Source of the DNA: a virus
DNA: 28,000 nt
Virus record (IMG/VR): IMGVR_UViG_3300044971_000138
Location: 1 to 28,000 of that record
Strand: one strand, 5' to 3'
The notes below the pieces were generated by a model, which searched no databases, was not told where the DNA came from, and saw only the letters and a list, made by a program, of their open reading frames with translations. Of the stretch, positions 22,001 through 28,000 are shown in pieces. Made by a program: the position numbers and the translations under genes. Position 1 is the stretch's first letter. Each line of letters opens with the position of its first letter.

Positions 22001-22293
22001 GTCGGTTGTTCAATGTAGGTGGTGAACTGCTCTTGGGTCGGTGCTTCGCCCACATACGCGAGCGGATCGGCTAACTGCGCCGCACGGAATTGTTCCATCG
22101 CCTTGTTATAGGCGTCGGTGTCCACCGTGGGCGTTTTTGTCCAACTAACCGTTTGGCTGCCCGTTGGCCCGTAAACGTTCGGGTTAGACATATAGGCCGA
22201 TTGCTTGGCGGCTGCCAAGTTGGCCTCACCCTGCTTGATCGCAAGGGTGGTGTAATCAGGTGCTGGCGGCGGTGCCGGTGATCTTTTGCCCAT
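19096..22293 (-). CDS. Gln/Ala-rich 18-residue-repeat fibre or needle protein with C-terminal S74 chaperone
   Basis: A 1065-residue protein in four parts. Residues 1-290 are mixed with Gly/Tyr-rich stretches. Residues 290-400 hold three to four Gly-rich repeats around the elements QLQGLNLAGVGG, QFQGLDTSGL and QLRGLDLSGIGG. Residues 466-915 are twenty-five consecutive 18-residue units rich in Gln and Ala. Residues 1004-1065 form an intramolecular chaperone of the peptidase S74 type, beginning SDRRLKSNI, where Ser1004 and Lys1009 fit the self-cleaving pair described for endosialidase tail spikes; VMADEVEQV follows. S74 domains trimerise fibres, so a trimeric, mostly helical rod is likely. Gln is about 19 per cent of the protein. 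Its place between nozzle and ejection genes also allows an ejection-tube or needle role. Confidence 0.82.
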   Translation of the reverse strand: MGKRSPAPPPAPDYTTLAIKQGEANLAAAKQSAYMSNPNVYGPTGSQTVSWTKTPTVDTDAYNKAMEQFRAAQLADPLAYVGEAPTQEQFTTYIEQPTITQSLGSDAALQALRSQERAQLSMSQAAESAASGLRDLGIASAFDARSIPGLQYSVPGAGAIATPGSYVPYRGEAGFVDMGFATGDMQLNAPGAGGYAPTTGYYTEQLPGQMGTGQQAFGGPAAPGLGQFQYGGPQTAIGETGFAPAGSSYIGIPREYGVDYSGVGGVGQGTGPFTYGQAFGGPTGGLYGMAGGGPQAAQLQGLNLAGVGGVAGGMTGREFGMAAGGPGGVQFQGLDTSGLMGIQGGVGQFGQAQGGMVAGPQLRGLDLSGIGGPQGAPAQGQFGYAQQFVQGPQLQGQIDIQGLAAAPIQAGTTAQQAIMSRLQPQLQGERQQLYTQLVNQGLAPGGEAFNAAMSAQAQKENDLLLQAAAQGIALDQAARQQGFAEQQSRAMFANQAQLQGFGAGMEQAGLYNVGLGQNVQQSLATQAAANQAQQQAFQQRLAGAQFGQEAELARFGAGMQSEQARNQAIAQNTQLALQSGQFANEAQAQQFSQRLAAGEFGREAQLASFQTGQAAQDAVNRAIAQNFQQAMAGTEADRAAQAQRFGQAVTGGEFAQQQALAQFGMGQQAQEAANQAIAQNFAQGQAAQQMQNQAVQQNLQSALAAEEAQRAAQAQRFGQAQDVTGLQAQLGAQQFGQQAQLQQIINAAGGQNFQQALASREAFNQAQQQAYQQALQGQQFNREALMQQFGMGQQAQELTNAAAAQNFAQQQQAAQFNLARQQQQAAQAAGQAGFYNEAQAQAYQRQLAQQAAQNAAQAQRFGQVMDYQGLRNQALAQNQAQDFQRLAAQNAAQQQQFQQNIAQQQFYNTAVQQALAQQAAIRSLPVNEISALLSGGQVSVPQFQGYSGVTVAPAPIFQGGQAQDAAAMQRYGIQANQAASNMGGLFNLAGSLGSAAMLGGVFPSDRRLKSNIVRIGTHPLGIGVYEYDIFGTRQRGVMADEVEQVRPEAVITRDDGFQMVNYGML
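19549..20898 (-). repeat. Twenty-five tandem 18-codon repeats without indels
   Basis: Residues 466-915 of the fibre divide exactly into 18-residue units. Position 18 is Phe or Tyr in 19 of 25 units, and position 11 is Asn in 16. A higher-order 54-residue period is clear in the first half (AIAQN in every third unit), with one extra unit inserted in the third super-repeat. DNA copies have diverged, so the periodicity is kept at protein level. Confidence 0.93.
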
Positions 22294-22699
22294 ACCGAGG
22301 CTCCAAATATCGACACTTGTCAGGTGTCTGCGTCATCAAAACAATGTCCCCAGAATCGTGCGCGGCTCCTTTGATTCGCGCTTCTTCCGAAAACCCCATC
22401 TTGCTGACCAATGCGAGCGCCCGGGTATGGTTGCTGCTGATTGGCCCAATGATCTTATCAACTTTCGCAACGTTGTAGGGATAGTCATACACCGCTGCCA
22501 AATACGCCGGGGTCACTTGCTGCCAAACGATGTGGCACATCACGCTGACCCCGTTCCAGTTCTCGTATACCGTCCCAGCGACGATTTCGCCGTCGCGTTC
22601 TAGGCCGATGGCAACTGACCGATTAGGGTCAAACCCGCCCTCTGTCTGAGCGGTGACCCATGCCCCAACATGGGGGCCGGTTACGATGCGCCAGCCCAT
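22256..22699 (-). CDS. GNAT-like acetyltransferase of phage tail region
   Basis: A protein of about 147 residues resembling GNAT-fold proteins in phage structural clusters. VAIGLERDGEIVAGTVYENWNG matches the central strands. VDKIIGPISSNHTRALALVSKMGFSEEARIKGA matches the acetyl-CoA-binding helix and the usual N-x-A-x-x-x-x-x-x-x-GF ending. It could acetylate a virion or host protein, or be catalytically idle. The start is uncertain: ATG 22699 overlaps the nozzle gene end by 19 bases, and a GTG at 22732 in the same frame has a weak GGAG. Its end overlaps the fibre gene start by 38 bases. Confidence 0.72.
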   Translation of the reverse strand: MGWRIVTGPHVGAWVTAQTEGGFDPNRSVAIGLERDGEIVAGTVYENWNGVSVMCHIVWQQVTPAYLAAVYDYPYNVAKVDKIIGPISSNHTRALALVSKMGFSEEARIKGAAHDSGDIVLMTQTPDKCRYLEPRYGQKITGTAAST

Positions 22700-24258
22700 C
22701 CGAGTTGGTACACGATGTCCGTTGACGCCCACTCCAATGTCAGGTTCTTGCTGCTGCTGTTGAAATTAACGCCCGCGCAATACCCGATGCCTTGGAGGCC
22801 CACGAAGTTGTTGGTAACGACCGTATCCGACCCCCAGAGTGCTTGACCCCACAACCCTACGTCCCAGAGGCCGTAAGCGGTAGGCGAAAACGAGAGGGGG
22901 CCAACGATGTCAGCGGTCTGGAAATCCACGTTGACGCCGATGCTGATGGATGGAACGCCATTGCTATAGATCGTCGGTCGCCCACGGGTGAAATACTTGA
23001 TGACGCCGCGAGTTTCAAAGTAGTTGAAGGCTTGCAATGCGCGAGCGGGGATGGCAGCGCCGTTATCTGCGAACGACGTTGTACCTGATCCCGTTGTCCA
23101 CGCCTTTGCCACAACGCCGTCGGTGCCGAAATAGGGCGTGTCGTTTAGCAGCGTCCAAGCGTTTGCATACCAGCCCGTAAACCGGCACCACGCCTTCGTG
23201 ATGTTGTTCATCACAAACTGTTGTTGCTGGCCCGTGCTGACGGGAATGTTGATGATGAGGGCGTTGTTGAGCGGGTTGTAAAGCAGTCCCCACCCAAAAT
23301 TGGCCTTGTACTGCCGTGTCGCTGCTGCAAATGCGCCTTGAATCTTGTCAGAAAGGGCTACTTGCGGGTCTAAACGCGATGATTGCAGCGCCGAGGCGAG
23401 CGGGATTAGTCCATCCAACGTCAACACCAGCAAATCGCCGCCGTATTTCGTAACGCACCGACGAGAAATAGGCGAACCGACCTGCCAAACGCCAATCAGC
23501 GCCCATGTTGATGCGCTTGAGGGATCGGTGCCGCGATAGACGATGATTTCGCCTTGATCGGTTATGAAAACAAGGTTGTCGTCAACGCCATAGCCCGCGT
23601 CTATCGTCCATGTCGCCATCGCAATCAGTCGCCCACCGTTGCGAGCCACCGATGACAAGTCAAGAACGTTTGCCGCGCCGCCTACCGATGCCGTGGGCAA
23701 ATACCACGCCTTCAACGTGTCCTTTTGGATAAACCACATGCGGTTTTTGAACAGCGTGGGGCCGTGCAAATCCGTTGTGGTGACGCCTGTGATGGCAGGA
23801 CTGCTGCTGCCGTCAATCGGTGTCCACGTTGACCCGTTGTAGAGCAGCGGCTTGTCTACGCCGTTGGCTGCGTAAAGAAAACTGCCGCCCGCAGTCGTGA
23901 TATTGGCGTATTCAAAGCGGCTGTTGGTTAGCCCTGTGACCACCGCAGCGCCCACCGCCCCTGCTGCGGTAACGTCGAAAATTTCGCCGCCTACGATGGC
24001 GAACATTTCGTCGTTGGTGCCGCCGTTGAAGGTCATCAGCGTTTCAATCTGCCCCGACATTCCCGTAGCGTGCGGTTCCCAGCCACCACGCAACCCAACA
24101 CTTGAAACGCCGGGGAACAGATTGTCCAGCGTTACCGCGTCGGTCGGAGCCATATTGGCGAGCGAGTCGCGGGCGTTCCAGCCGCCCACGGGGGCGGGGA
24201 GCGAGGCGACGTTGTTGCTCGTCCTCTGGATTAACCGGCGGCGAACGGGCGATGCCAT
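22681..24258 (-). CDS. Tail nozzle / hub beta-propeller protein
   Basis: A 525-residue protein. The opening GGWNARDSLANMAPTDAVTLDNLFPGVSSVGLRGGW is typical of short-tailed phage nozzle or stabilisation proteins (T7 gp12 / P22 gp10 class). The body is repeated beta-blades with motifs such as LFKNRMWFIQKDTLKAWYLP, DNLVFITDQGEIIVYRGTDPS and GGDLLVLTLDGLIPL, fitting a propeller. It would form the distal tail tube that opens for ejection. It follows the adaptor gene with only the HNH gene between them. ATG 24258 has GGGGATG upstream. Confidence 0.8.
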   Translation of the reverse strand: MASPVRRRLIQRTSNNVASLPAPVGGWNARDSLANMAPTDAVTLDNLFPGVSSVGLRGGWEPHATGMSGQIETLMTFNGGTNDEMFAIVGGEIFDVTAAGAVGAAVVTGLTNSRFEYANITTAGGSFLYAANGVDKPLLYNGSTWTPIDGSSSPAITGVTTTDLHGPTLFKNRMWFIQKDTLKAWYLPTASVGGAANVLDLSSVARNGGRLIAMATWTIDAGYGVDDNLVFITDQGEIIVYRGTDPSSASTWALIGVWQVGSPISRRCVTKYGGDLLVLTLDGLIPLASALQSSRLDPQVALSDKIQGAFAAATRQYKANFGWGLLYNPLNNALIINIPVSTGQQQQFVMNNITKAWCRFTGWYANAWTLLNDTPYFGTDGVVAKAWTTGSGTTSFADNGAAIPARALQAFNYFETRGVIKYFTRGRPTIYSNGVPSISIGVNVDFQTADIVGPLSFSPTAYGLWDVGLWGQALWGSDTVVTNNFVGLQGIGYCAGVNFNSSSKNLTLEWASTDIVYQLGWAGAS

Positions 24259-24296
24259 TATGGTAACATCCCCATATGTGCCAAATGGGAGGATGT

Positions 24297-24782
24297 ATGG
24301 AAATTTGGAAACCTGTAGTTGGTTATGAGGGGTTGTACGAGGTTTCTGATGCTGGACGTATTCGTAATATGCGTACGGGCAAAATTAAGACGTATACGCA
24401 TGACCGGCAAAAACGTCGGCCTTTTGTTGGGCTTTGGCGTAACAACAAAATTCGCATTATTTACCCGCACAAAGCGGTGTTGGAGGCTTTTGTTGGCCCA
24501 CGCCCATCGCGCATGGAGGCTTGCCACAACAATGGCGATCCGTTTGACAATCGGCTTGAAAACTTGCGATGGGATACTTCGCGCAACAATCAACTGGATC
24601 GCATTAAACATGGCACCTCCAACAGAGGGGAGCGATGCGCTGCGGCTAAATTGACCGAAGCGCAAGTGCTGGCTATTCGTGCCGATACGCGGTTTCAACG
24701 TGAAATTGCTGCGGATTATGGCGTTCAGGAAAACACCATTAGTCGCATCAAATCGCGGCAAAGGTGGAGCCACGTTCATTGA
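24297..24782 (+). CDS. HNH homing endonuclease (NUMOD4 + HNH + HTH)
   Basis: A 161-residue free-standing homing endonuclease. EIWKPVVGYEGLYEVSDAGRIRNM is a NUMOD4 DNA-binding module (residues 2-25). The HNH core is HKAVLEAFVGPRP...ACHNNGDPFDNRLENLRW (about 54-93). The C-terminal KLTEAQVLAIRADTRF...IAADYGVQENTISRIKSRQRW is a helix-turn-helix found in many relatives. It would cut phage DNA lacking this insertion and spread by repair. It lies on the strand opposite its neighbours, between adaptor and nozzle genes, and overlaps the adaptor end by 7 bases. GGGAGG precedes ATG 24297; the upstream ATG at 24276 is less likely. Confidence 0.93.
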   Translation: MEIWKPVVGYEGLYEVSDAGRIRNMRTGKIKTYTHDRQKRRPFVGLWRNNKIRIIYPHKAVLEAFVGPRPSRMEACHNNGDPFDNRLENLRWDTSRNNQLDRIKHGTSNRGERCAAAKLTEAQVLAIRADTRFQREIAADYGVQENTISRIKSRQRWSHVH

Positions 24783-25687
24783 CTGTCGGTTCCGTAATTT
24801 GAGTCCGGCAAATTGTCGTAGCCGATGAGAACGGTGCCGGGGCGCGGCGCAAACGAGAGGTTAGCGGCTGCCGTGTCTTGCCCCACCGCTGTCTCAAACT
24901 CCATGAGGTAATCGCGGTAAAGGGCGGTCGTGTCAAAACCCTTGGCCTCAAAATACTTGAGTTTTGTACCCAGCACCATGAGGCGGTCGGGGTAGATGCA
25001 GGTATCGGTGTCAGCGGTAAACGAGTTCTTTGGCGTGCCGTCTGCGGCCTCTGCCCATGCCTTGCTGCGGTACTCAAACCCGAGCAATTCGCCCGCATTC
25101 ATACCCGGCCAAATCTGGAAGTATTTGCCGAGCAGACGCCAGCGGATACGTGGGCCGGTGCTGATGTACCCCGAGAGCAGCCATTCCCATTGCTGCGGGG
25201 ACTCGGGGCCGAGCATTTCCCAACGCTTGCTCTTGTCCCAATGCGTGCGGTTGACCGTGCTGACGTAATCCGCAGGCAGGTCGTATTTGACCTTTTGGAA
25301 AAGCACCTGCCCACCTATCTGCGCCTCAGTTGGCGTGTAGTTGAGCGTCACGCTGGTCGGGCCTACGCCTGTGACGTAGGTGGCGTTCGGGATGCCCACG
25401 CCTTGCACTTGATACTGCGTTGACAGCCCTGCTGTAGACGGTATGCCGGTGATTGTCGCTGCCGAGGTTGTCCACGTTCCCGTGGTCGTGATCGCCTCGG
25501 TGTAGAACGTATGCTGGCGCGTCAGTTCTCGCCAGTCAGCACGACGGAGCAATTCGTAACCACACGCATTCATCAGCGCCAGCAACTGCACAACGTCTTG
25601 GCTGTTGTTGCCCGCTACGGTGGTCGGGGTCGGGATGCCTAATTCTTGCGTGCATTCCGTAATCAATTGCACCATCGTGCTGCCCAT
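24776..25687 (-). CDS. Head-tail adaptor / tail tube protein
   Basis: A 303-residue protein. VQLITECTQELGIPTPTTVAGNNSQDVVQLLALMNACGYELLRRADWREL (residues 6-56) is the helical opening of podovirus adaptor proteins (P22 gp4 / T7 gp11 class). A beta insertion follows (TTGTWTTSAATITGIPSTAGL...), then KVKYDLPADYVSTVNRTHWDKSKRW and a helical end (RLMVLGTKLKYFEAKGFDTTALYRDYLMEFETAV). It would form the ring below the portal that receives the nozzle. GGAGG precedes ATG 25687; ATG 25675 is an alternative. The 3' end overlaps the HNH gene. Confidence 0.75.
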   Translation of the reverse strand: MGSTMVQLITECTQELGIPTPTTVAGNNSQDVVQLLALMNACGYELLRRADWRELTRQHTFYTEAITTTGTWTTSAATITGIPSTAGLSTQYQVQGVGIPNATYVTGVGPTSVTLNYTPTEAQIGGQVLFQKVKYDLPADYVSTVNRTHWDKSKRWEMLGPESPQQWEWLLSGYISTGPRIRWRLLGKYFQIWPGMNAGELLGFEYRSKAWAEAADGTPKNSFTADTDTCIYPDRLMVLGTKLKYFEAKGFDTTALYRDYLMEFETAVGQDTAAANLSFAPRPGTVLIGYDNLPDSNYGTDSQ

Positions 25688-25688
25688 A

Positions 25689-26228
25689 CTATGCCTCCGC
25701 TAATTCTTTCGGGGGTCGGCCTCGACGCTTCGTTTCCATCAGCGTCGCCATCTGCGCTTGCAATTCTGCAAGTTGCTTCTTCGTGTCCTCAAGTTCCGCG
25801 CTCGCTTCGCTGCGGTTCTTGCGGTTCAGATACAAACGCGCACGGTCGCGCAACCCGATGCCGCCCATACCGATACGCTGAAGTTGCGCATCCGAGGCCA
25901 GCGCCAGTTGCTCGACGGTGACAAATTTCAAGATGTTTAACTCCGCGATCTGGTCGCGGTTGATTTCCTCAGGAGCGTCCTTGTTCCATTGCGTGAGCGG
26001 CGTACCGATCTCTTGCGCTGCACCCTCGCTCTGCTGCATCTGGTAATACAGCCATTGGCGCGGAAACCGTGCCTTGTGATCGTCGCGCAGGGGCTGGTCA
26101 AGGATGTTGGTCTTGTCGCCGGGGGACATGATCCGAACGTAAGTCTTGCCCTTGTTTGCACCTTCGTCGCGGGTGTAGAACTCAACGTGCAGTTGGGCGT
26201 CGGCGTTGCTGATGTCGCTGTCTAACAT
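25689..26228 (-). CDS. Structural-module protein with coiled coil and AT-hook-like tail
   Basis: A 179-residue protein of the structural cluster. Its N-terminal half (QLHVEFYTRDEGANKGKTYVRIMSPGDKTNILDQPL) is beta-rich, followed by RFPRQWLYYQMQQSEGA. A helical hairpin follows (VEQLALASDAQLQRIGMGGIGLRDRARLYL), then a coiled coil (ASAELEDTKKQLAELQAQMATLMET) and RRGRPPK at about residues 168-174, the core of an AT-hook. It may be a head protein in contact with packaged DNA. ATG 26228 has ACAGGAG upstream; the in-frame start at 26279 lies inside the preceding gene. Confidence 0.6.
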   Translation of the reverse strand: MLDSDISNADAQLHVEFYTRDEGANKGKTYVRIMSPGDKTNILDQPLRDDHKARFPRQWLYYQMQQSEGAAQEIGTPLTQWNKDAPEEINRDQIAELNILKFVTVEQLALASDAQLQRIGMGGIGLRDRARLYLNRKNRSEASAELEDTKKQLAELQAQMATLMETKRRGRPPKELAEA

Positions 26229-26248
26229 TTCCGTTGCTCCTGTGGGGA

Positions 26249-27076
26249 TTACAGGTTGTTGACCTGTGTTACGGTACAAATTACAGAGGGAATTGCGGGA
26301 TAAACGCTTGTGGCGCTTGCCGCGAGTAAAACTACGTCGGTGTCGTCGGCCTCGTACATCAATTCTACATAATTGGTGGCGTCAAGTTGTATCAAGAAGT
26401 TCCAAGCGGCGACTACCTCTGCTGAAGAACCTTGAATAACCACTCGGCTTGCCGTGTTCGGCACGTTGGTGCCGTTTTTGCGTAGCCAAATATGGATAAC
26501 TGCCGCTGCGCCAGAGGTTTTATCCAACTGCGCCGAAAACTGGACGTTGTAGACGCCTTGATTGTCCACCACGATGCGCGACGTAGGCGAGCCAATGCTG
26601 ACGCCGTTTGCCGCGTCGGTGGTGGTAAACGTCATTGCATAAGCGGTATTGATTGATGCAACGGTCTGAAGTGCTGTGCTTGAAAACGCACCGTAGTGCA
26701 GGATCGGAACCGCGCCGTTAAACCCTTGCAGTTCTTCCCACGCGCTGTTGCTAACGGCAAAAAACGCCGCTGCGCTGCCGATATTAATTACCGCTGAACT
26801 TGCACCGTTAATTGTAGATGCTGCCTCATACGGGTACACCGTCAGCGCGTTTGCACCCGAGTTGGTTATCCATATCAACTCGCCCATTTCGGTCGGCGGC
26901 AGTTTGACGCCAGCGCCCGAGGCCACCGTGGTGATGTTGTTGTAGACAAACGTGATCGCTGTGGCGTTGCCCGCTGACGTTCCTGCTGCGCTTACCGAGG
27001 CATTACCGTCACCGCAAATGGAAACGGTGGACAGGCTGTTGACGCCTGACCCTAGCACGCGAGACGGGATCGCCAT
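26249..27076 (-). CDS. Virion jelly-roll (C1q/TNF-like) protein
   Basis: A 275-residue Ser/Thr/Ala-rich protein. Residues 1-120 form a beta-rich domain (GVKLPPTEMGELIWITNSGANALTVYPYE resembles phage decoration proteins). Residues 125-272 (YGAFSSTALQTVASINTAYAMTF ... IVVDNQGVYNVQFSAQLDK ... VIHIWLRKNGTNVPNT ... FLIQLDATNYVELMYEADDTDVVLLA) have the strand order of a C1q-like jelly roll. Such proteins decorate heads or form short trimeric fibres. Starts in a TAATG overlap after the DUF115-like gene. Confidence 0.7.
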   Translation of the reverse strand: MAIPSRVLGSGVNSLSTVSICGDGNASVSAAGTSAGNATAITFVYNNITTVASGAGVKLPPTEMGELIWITNSGANALTVYPYEAASTINGASSAVINIGSAAAFFAVSNSAWEELQGFNGAVPILHYGAFSSTALQTVASINTAYAMTFTTTDAANGVSIGSPTSRIVVDNQGVYNVQFSAQLDKTSGAAAVIHIWLRKNGTNVPNTASRVVIQGSSAEVVAAWNFLIQLDATNYVELMYEADDTDVVLLAASATSVYPAIPSVICTVTQVNNL

Positions 27077-27852
27077 TAGGCCGCCTCGGCTTGGTTCTTG
27101 CGCACGTACATGATTTCTGCAATCAGTCCGTCGCCTTTTACGTCAAGGTTGAGGTCGGGCATGACCTCAAACAGTTTCTGAAACTCGTTGGCCTGCTGGG
27201 CCATTGCCATGTTGCAGTTAAACTTCCTGCCAAGCGGGCCGCCTACCCAAATGTCCACAGTTGCACCCGGCATTTCGCCGCCGAACCGCTTGCGACCGTC
27301 TGGGCCGTTGCATGAATCGTATCCGTACATCGTGAAGTTACGGAATCCAAGTACATAGCCGATATTGATGGCTCGTAGCCCCGAGGTCGTGCCGCCACCC
27401 ACAGCAACCTTGCCGGGGCCGATGGCTTCCATTTCCGGCCCGGGCGCCCATGAATGCCACAGCAGCACTTTGCGCCCTTTCAGATAATCAAACATGGAAG
27501 GCGGGCAGCGCGAAGCGGGCATGTACGTGGTGTCATCGTTCAACCGCTGTATGCAGTTGGTGCGGTCGCGGGGGTCTAGGCTGATCCACAGCGTCGGATT
27601 GATGCCGTGTTCTACGAGGAAGTCATGTGCGCCCTTAATGGCGACAATTGGGCGTCCTGCCTTTTGGTGCGCCCGTATTTCTTCAACAAACTCGGGCATT
27701 GACCACCCGCTCGCCACCAGCACCATGTTGCCATCGTGTTTGGTGGGAGCGAGGGTCAACTCTGGCAGACCACGGCCAAGCGCCGAGCGGATGTTGGAAC
27801 ACAGTTCCTCCTCCGTACCCGCCGCCTGTACCGTGATCTCCAGCGGTTGCAT
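27076..27852 (-). CDS. DUF115 / MptE-like Rossmann protein (glycosylation-linked family)
   Basis: A 258-residue protein of the DUF115 type. HDGNMVLVASGWSMPEFVEEIRAHQKAGRPIVAIKGAHDFLVEHGINPTLWISLDPRD is the nucleotide-binding Rossmann half. VGGGTTSGLRAINIGYVLGFRNFTMYGYDSC is the conserved Gly-rich segment with the final aspartate. Relatives include 6-hydroxymethylpterin diphosphokinase MptE and Maf proteins that act in flagellin glycosylation with nonulosonic acids. In the structural module it may modify a virion protein; this is inference. ATG 27852 forms a TAATG overlap with the previous stop; the in-frame upstream start at 27900 would add a Cys-rich run from inside the previous gene. Confidence 0.72.
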   Translation of the reverse strand: MQPLEITVQAAGTEEELCSNIRSALGRGLPELTLAPTKHDGNMVLVASGWSMPEFVEEIRAHQKAGRPIVAIKGAHDFLVEHGINPTLWISLDPRDRTNCIQRLNDDTTYMPASRCPPSMFDYLKGRKVLLWHSWAPGPEMEAIGPGKVAVGGGTTSGLRAINIGYVLGFRNFTMYGYDSCNGPDGRKRFGGEMPGATVDIWVGGPLGRKFNCNMAMAQQANEFQKLFEVMPDLNLDVKGDGLIAEIMYVRKNQAEAA

Positions 27853-28000
27853 TAGGTCGTGACCGAACCCGTTGCAACGTGGACATAACCCGCAATGCAA
27901 GTCACCGCAGAGGCCGAGGCCGCCGAGGTGGTTGCAACGAGGCCCGCCACAAGGCCACCCGACACCACGGCGTCGTCAAGCGACCCGGCGGTGGAGGTGG
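27852..28000 (-). CDS. Virion structural protein, partial (C-terminal end)
   Basis: The last 49 codons of a gene entering from the right edge, ending at TAA 27854-27852. The peptide is Ala/Val/Thr/Gly-rich (SLDDAVVSGGLVAGLV, ATTSAASASAVTCIAGYV, HVATGSVTT), like the ends of beta-rich phage head or decoration proteins. The start of the next gene overlaps its stop. Nothing more can be said from this fragment. Confidence 0.6.
   Translation of the reverse strand, partial: TSTAGSLDDAVVSGGLVAGLVATTSAASASAVTCIAGYVHVATGSVTT

Noticed and set aside
27852-27900. Cys-rich N-terminal extension (CGLCPRC) of the DUF115-like protein
   Set aside because: The bases belong to the end of the upstream gene, whose TAA overlaps the ATG at 27852; the Cys run is probably accidental.

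Overview
The window looks like part of a tailed double-stranded DNA phage, probably short-tailed (podovirus type). The evidence is a P22-Cro-like repressor, a small/large terminase pair, and a head-to-tail adaptor followed by a beta-propeller tail nozzle. An internal/ejection-protein block, a tail fibre and a lysis cassette come next. The family resemblances suggest a proteobacterial host, but nothing in the sequence names it. I see no integrase, DNA polymerase, portal or major capsid gene. Genes are packed with ATGA, GTGA or TAATG junctions, and the only gene-poor stretches are short control or structured regions.

Layout. (1) 1-2598, minus strand: large terminase (runs off the left edge), small terminase, a zincin-domain polyvalent protein and a DUF5856-like protein. 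(2) 2646-3287, plus: a lone glycosyltransferase. (3) 3276-5972, minus: Cro-like repressor, C5 cytosine methyltransferase, a small basic ORF, a structured AT/GC-mixed region that could be an origin, a replication-initiation C-domain protein and a VRR-NUC-like nuclease. (4) 5981-6021: a symmetric divergent promoter/operator. (5) 6056-10700, plus: early/recombination operon with three short leading ORFs, ERF annealing protein, YqaJ exonuclease, a second glycosyltransferase, NinB-like and DUF1364 proteins and several small phage proteins, then tRNA-Gln. (6) 28000 down to 10829, minus: late operon with a DUF115-like protein, jelly-roll protein, adaptor, nozzle, a GNAT protein, a 1065-residue repeat fibre with S74 chaperone, internal proteins, tail fibre and lysis genes. 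A plus-strand HNH homing endonuclease interrupts it at 24297-24782.

How it fits together. The Cro-like protein probably binds the 17-bp palindrome that sits in both divergent promoters and so balances the methyltransferase/replication arm against the recombination arm. The late genes all read leftward. Terminase reads off the left end and structural genes enter from the right end, so the two ends of the window are probably joined in a circular or circularly permuted genome, with portal and capsid in the missing part.

The most unusual items are: an uninterrupted array of twenty-five 18-residue aromatic repeats in the S74 fibre; a complete tRNA-Gln nested inside the halves of a second, decayed tRNA; the mirror-image divergent promoter; a pair of tail-fibre repeats with near-identical peptide but mostly different codons; and a zincin gene whose two parts differ sharply in base composition.
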